Of a DNA stretch of 7,361 nt, positions 4,545 through 7,361 are shown in pieces (the first letter of the stretch is position 1; each line of letters begins with the position of its first letter). Location of the stretch: positions 1 through 7,361 of the forward strand of contig JAEZEY010000030.1 in the NCBI GenBank assembly GCA_023432845.1. The letters are read 5' to 3'. The stretch is from Pseudomonadota bacterium (GTDB lineage Bacteria > Pseudomonadota > Alphaproteobacteria > Rhizobiales > Xanthobacteraceae). Under the pieces are notes generated by a model that was not told the origin of the DNA, did no database searches, and saw nothing but the letters and a program-made list of their open reading frames with translations. A program made the position numbers and the translations under genes.

Positions 4545-5726
4545 ATGCTGATAAAACATGCAGCCATTGCCACCGCTTCAATCCTGACTTCCGTTTTCTT
4601 TATTAGTGCATCCGTTCAGGCCGAAGACGGCGTTACGGCCGGTGAAATCGTTTTCGGCCAGGCTGCTGTCCTGGACGGGCCGGCGGCCGCGCTCGGCATT
4701 GGCATGCAAGTCGGCATGAATGCCGCCTTCGATGAAGCCAACAAGAAGGGCGGCGTTCACGGCCGCAAGCTCAAGCTCATCAGCGTTGATGACGGCTACG
4801 AACCTGAAAAGGCGATCGTCGCGGCCAAGAAGCTGATCGAGCAAGACAAGGTCTTCGCGCTCCTCGGTCCGGTCGGCACGCCAACATCGGCGGCGACGCA
4901 GCCGATTGCCACCGCCGCCAACGTGCCGTTCGTCGGGGCCTTCACGGGCGCGGGTTTCCTGCGCGATCCGAAGCTCGGGAACGTGATCAACGTTCGCGCT
5001 TCCTACGATGCGGAGACGGAAGCCTGGGTCCATCATCTGACCGAAGACCTGAAATTCAAGAAGATCGCGATCTTCTATCAGGACGACGCCTATGGCCGTG
5101 CCGGATTGTCTGGCTTCAAGAAGGCGATGGACAAGCGCAAGCTCGAGATAGTCGCGGAAGGAACCTATGAACGCAATACTGTCGCGGTGAAGACCGCGCT
5201 TCTGAACATAAAGCGTTCCGAACCTGAAGCCGTTGTCATGGTGGGCGCCTATAAGCCCTCTGCCGAATTCATCAAGCTTGCCAAGAAAATCGGTTTCGAT
5301 CCGGTCTTCGTGAACATCTCGTTCGTCGGCTCCGATGCGCTGGCCAAGGAATTGGGCCCGGAAGGCAAGGGCGTGGTGATCTCGCAGGTCGTGCCATTCC
5401 CGGGCGATACGTCGATCAAAGTGATCGCCGACTATCAGGCGGCTCTGAAGGCCGCGGATCCGAAGGCGGAGCCGGGTTTCGTCTCGCTCGAGGGTTACCT
5501 GGTCGGCCGCCTGGCCATTGCTGCGCTTGAAAAAGCGGGCGCTAACGTCGATCGCGCAACCTTCCTGAAGGCAATCAAGGACACCGGAACGTTCGACCTC
5601 GGCGGTCTGTCGATGACGTTTGGCCCTGATGACAATCAGGGGCTCGACAAGGTGTTCATGACCATCATTGGCGAGGACGGGAAGTTCAAGCCCGTCGACA
5701 AGCTGATCCGGATATCTGCGAAGTAA
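4545..5726 (+). CDS. ABC-type branched-chain amino acid / small-molecule binding protein, LivK-like (PBP type I)
   Basis: A secreted periplasmic binding protein of 393 residues. The signal peptide is clear: Lys4 and His5, a hydrophobic core about 6-22, and a likely cut after VQA (residue 26). The mature protein follows the Peripla_BP_6 pattern: EIVFGQAAVLDGPAAALG at the start, NKKGGVHGRKLKLISVDDGYEPEKA, then VFALLGPVGTPTSAA around the first ligand loop, VPFVGAF, KKIAIFYQDDAYGRAG at the hinge, EAVVMVGAY, and SLEGYLVGRLAIAAL towards the C-terminus. The start at 4545 is set by AGGGAG (4532-4537) 7 nt upstream; a TTG two codons earlier is unlikely. No LivH/M/G/F permease or ATPase gene is adjacent. 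The next gene, 91 bp on, encodes a sensor with a huge periplasmic region. The protein may therefore report its ligand to that sensor, although transport with a distant permease is also possible. The ligand cannot be told from sequence; amino acids, amides, urea and aromatic acids are all known for the fold. Confidence 0.9.
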   Translation: MLIKHAAIATASILTSVFFISASVQAEDGVTAGEIVFGQAAVLDGPAAALGIGMQVGMNAAFDEANKKGGVHGRKLKLISVDDGYEPEKAIVAAKKLIEQDKVFALLGPVGTPTSAATQPIATAANVPFVGAFTGAGFLRDPKLGNVINVRASYDAETEAWVHHLTEDLKFKKIAIFYQDDAYGRAGLSGFKKAMDKRKLEIVAEGTYERNTVAVKTALLNIKRSEPEAVVMVGAYKPSAEFIKLAKKIGFDPVFVNISFVGSDALAKELGPEGKGVVISQVVPFPGDTSIKVIADYQAALKAADPKAEPGFVSLEGYLVGRLAIAALEKAGANVDRATFLKAIKDTGTFDLGGLSMTFGPDDNQGLDKVFMTIIGEDGKFKPVDKLIRISAK

Positions 5727-5738
5727 GGCTGGGAATTA

Positions 5739-5778
5739 ATCGGAGCGGCGCGACGTGGGGAGTCGTCGCCGCTCCGAT
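5739..5778 (+). terminator. Strong hairpin between binding-protein and sensor genes (no U-tract)
   Basis: The arms ATCGGAGCGGCG (5739-5750) and CGCCGCTCCGAT (5767-5778) are perfectly complementary over 12 bp. The helix continues with CGAC/GTCG (5751-5754 and 5762-5765) past one bulged T (5766), closing a 7-nt loop. It begins 12 nt after the stop codon of the binding-protein gene and ends 39 nt before the sensor start. No run of T follows, so it is not a classical intrinsic terminator. It may protect the upstream mRNA or act as a partial terminator, so that the abundant binding protein is made in excess of the sensor. Confidence 0.6.
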
Positions 5779-5817
5779 GCCGGGAATAAGCAGAACAGAT
5801 CCAGACGAGGGGATACA

Positions 5818-7361
5818 ATGACTGGCCAGGGCAGAACGTCCGCCGAGATCGAACACATTGCTGCCGACAATTCCATGTCGCTTCGGCGCATGAGCGAAAT
5901 GACGAAGTCAATCAGCGTTGGCGTTCGTCGTAAATTGCAGATGGCTTTTGGCGCGGTCGCCTTGACGACGGTTGTTGCCGTTGTGGTCGGGATTGTCTCG
6001 TTCTCGGCCACCGAGCGGGAATTCAGGCAGGTCGCCGGCAAGAGCGTGCCGATGATGACCGATGCGTTGCGTCTGTCAGCCATGTCTCGGGAAATTTCGG
6101 CCACGGCTGCGCGTTTCGTCAGCGCTATCAAGGTGGAAGAGCAGCGGCAGATTGCCAATGAATTGAGAGAGCAGCGAAAGAACACCGAGACCGTCATGAC
6201 GCGCCTGCGCGGGAACGGCGACATCCAGAGCCTGTTTGCGCCGGTTGACGCTGCGGCCCGCCGTCTCGACGACAATCTCAAATCGCTGGAGAAAACCATC
6301 CTCGATCGCAGCGACTTGCGCGTTCAGCTCGAGGTCAAGCAGGCGGCCGTCCGCAAGGTTCATGGCTTTGTGTCGGAGAAGCTGACGCCGATCATCGACG
6401 ATGCGTATTTCGAGGTGGTGGCCGGCTCGGAAGAAGTCGGAACCATCAACAACAAGGCGCTCCAGGCTTTTGCCAATGGCGGCCTGCAGCGCCTGCAGAC
6501 CATTCTCGACATCGGCGCCGAAGCCAATCTCGCGACGGGGATGCTCGCGGCCGGAGCTGCCGGGCTGCCGCCCGCGATGCTGGGCGAGATGCAAAAACGT
6601 TACGCGGCGTCGGCCCAACGCGCCGAGCGGCTGCTGTCCAAACTGCCGAACGAGCCGGAATTCAAAACGCTGCGCGAGCAGATCACCGCGTTTCTGCAAC
6701 CGATGAAAGCGGATGCGCCAGGTGCCTCCGATGACGAGCAGTTGACGAAGATCTTCAAGCAGCAGGAGGCGCTCAACGGCACGCTGGTGAAGCTGGTCGA
6801 TGACCAGAACTTCACTTTGATGATGAACAGCGAAGCCGCTTCGAAGAAGTCGACCGGCATGATCAAGACATTGATCAACAAGCAGATATCCGACCTTCGT
6901 AATGCCCTGGAGACGGCGGCGCAGACGCATCTTCTGACCACGCAGATCAGCGAGGGCATGGTGGCGCTGGACGCGGCGCAGCTTGTCCCGATCCAGGACC
7001 GGTTTCGGTCGGCCGCCAATCTGTTGCGCAAGGTGTCGGACACGCTGGGCGACGCCAACATCAAGAAAGCCGTTGGCGAGTTGACCGCGCACGGCACCGG
7101 CGCGGGCGGCGCGTTCGAACTGAGGGGGCGCGAACTGGCGGCCAATACGGCGGCCTTGCGTGCCGTTGCCGACAATACGGCAATCCAGCGCGACCTCGAC
7201 AAGGCGGTCGCCGATCTGGTCGCCGATGCCGAAAAGGGGATGAAGCAGGGTGAGGGCCAGCTGCTCGACAGCCTCTCGCTCTATCGCAACGTTCTGCTGG
7301 GTGTTGCGATCGTCAGCATTCTGGCTGCGATCGGCATCGGTGTCTTTTTCCTGCGGCGCAA
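5818..7361 (+). CDS. Membrane sensor with very large TorS-like helical periplasmic region (3' partial)
   Basis: The frame is open for 514 codons to the window edge. The layout is a cytoplasmic N-terminus of about 41 residues, TM1 about 42-62, a periplasmic region about 63-490, and TM2 about 491-512 ending in LRR, where a HAMP linker would normally begin. The periplasmic part is almost wholly alpha-helical in character, rich in Ala, Leu, Gln, Glu and Arg with heptad-like spacing. Its opening (REFRQVAGKSVPMMTDALRL, then SREISATAARFVSA) and the later DLRVQLEVKQAAV segment resemble the sensor domain of TorS. At about 428 residues it is longer than the TorS or HBM sensors and seems to contain a repeated module (about 223-300 and 357-430). 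The output domain is not visible, so it could be a hybrid histidine kinase or a chemoreceptor. Start: ATG with AGGGG (5808-5812) 5 nt upstream; an inner ATG (codon 28) lacks a good ribosome site. It is probably co-expressed with the upstream binding-protein gene and a plausible receptor for the liganded protein. Confidence 0.8.
   Translation, partial: MTGQGRTSAEIEHIAADNSMSLRRMSEMTKSISVGVRRKLQMAFGAVALTTVVAVVVGIVSFSATEREFRQVAGKSVPMMTDALRLSAMSREISATAARFVSAIKVEEQRQIANELREQRKNTETVMTRLRGNGDIQSLFAPVDAAARRLDDNLKSLEKTILDRSDLRVQLEVKQAAVRKVHGFVSEKLTPIIDDAYFEVVAGSEEVGTINNKALQAFANGGLQRLQTILDIGAEANLATGMLAAGAAGLPPAMLGEMQKRYAASAQRAERLLSKLPNEPEFKTLREQITAFLQPMKADAPGASDDEQLTKIFKQQEALNGTLVKLVDDQNFTLMMNSEAASKKSTGMIKTLINKQISDLRNALETAAQTHLLTTQISEGMVALDAAQLVPIQDRFRSAANLLRKVSDTLGDANIKKAVGELTAHGTGAGGAFELRGRELAANTAALRAVADNTAIQRDLDKAVADLVADAEKGMKQGEGQLLDSLSLYRNVLLGVAIVSILAAIGIGVFFLRR

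Noticed and set aside
6076..7092. A 338-codon minus-strand open frame opposite the sensor gene
   Set aside because: No ribosome site or family motif. The plus strand encodes a coherent two-membrane-segment sensor with a good ribosome site over the same region.

Overview
The window is GC-rich chromosomal DNA, most likely from an alphaproteobacterium of the order Hyphomicrobiales (Bradyrhizobium/Rhodopseudomonas/Pseudolabrys-like). This placement rests on codon use, the form of tRNA-Gly(UCC), a NarK1-type nitrate transporter leading into a NarK2-type one, a cysteine-free FNR-family regulator and NnrS. The genus is an inference.

Left part (1-3681) is a nitrate respiration / denitrification locus. 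A nitrate transporter gene (narK) runs leftwards and leaves the window. Its last visible residues read like the N-terminus of a second NarK domain, so it is probably a NarK1-NarK2 fusion. A Crp/Fnr-family regulator of the NarR/NnrR/DNR type is transcribed divergently. Their shared intergenic region holds a perfect FNR-type box inside a 22-bp palindrome, a second near-perfect box close to narK, and two other dyads. Downstream lies nnrS, a polytopic membrane protein linked to nitric oxide, with its own near-consensus box. The simplest reading is that the regulator acts through these boxes on narK, on nnrS and on itself when oxygen is low and nitrate, nitrite or NO is present.

Middle part (3682-4544) is a scar region. 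An intact tRNA-Gly(UCC) is followed by about 510 bp of gene debris. This consists of the last codons of a TctC/Bug-type solute receptor on the minus strand, abutting a DUF1214-type fragment on the plus strand that has lost its N-terminus and, apparently, an internal block. The debris ends at a decayed, nearly full-length copy of the same tRNA-Gly. About half of the substitutions in that copy are G/C-to-A/T transitions. This looks like an old insertion and deletion, or a duplication, at a tRNA gene.

Right part (4545-7361) is a two-gene unit. An exported LivK-like (type I periplasmic binding fold) protein with no permease or ATPase gene beside it is followed, after a strong hairpin, by a membrane sensor. 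The sensor has a very large, helix-rich, TorS-like periplasmic region, and its cytoplasmic output lies beyond the window. This suggests a binding-protein/sensor pair comparable in layout to TorT-TorS or LuxP-LuxQ. The ligand and the output type cannot be read from this window.
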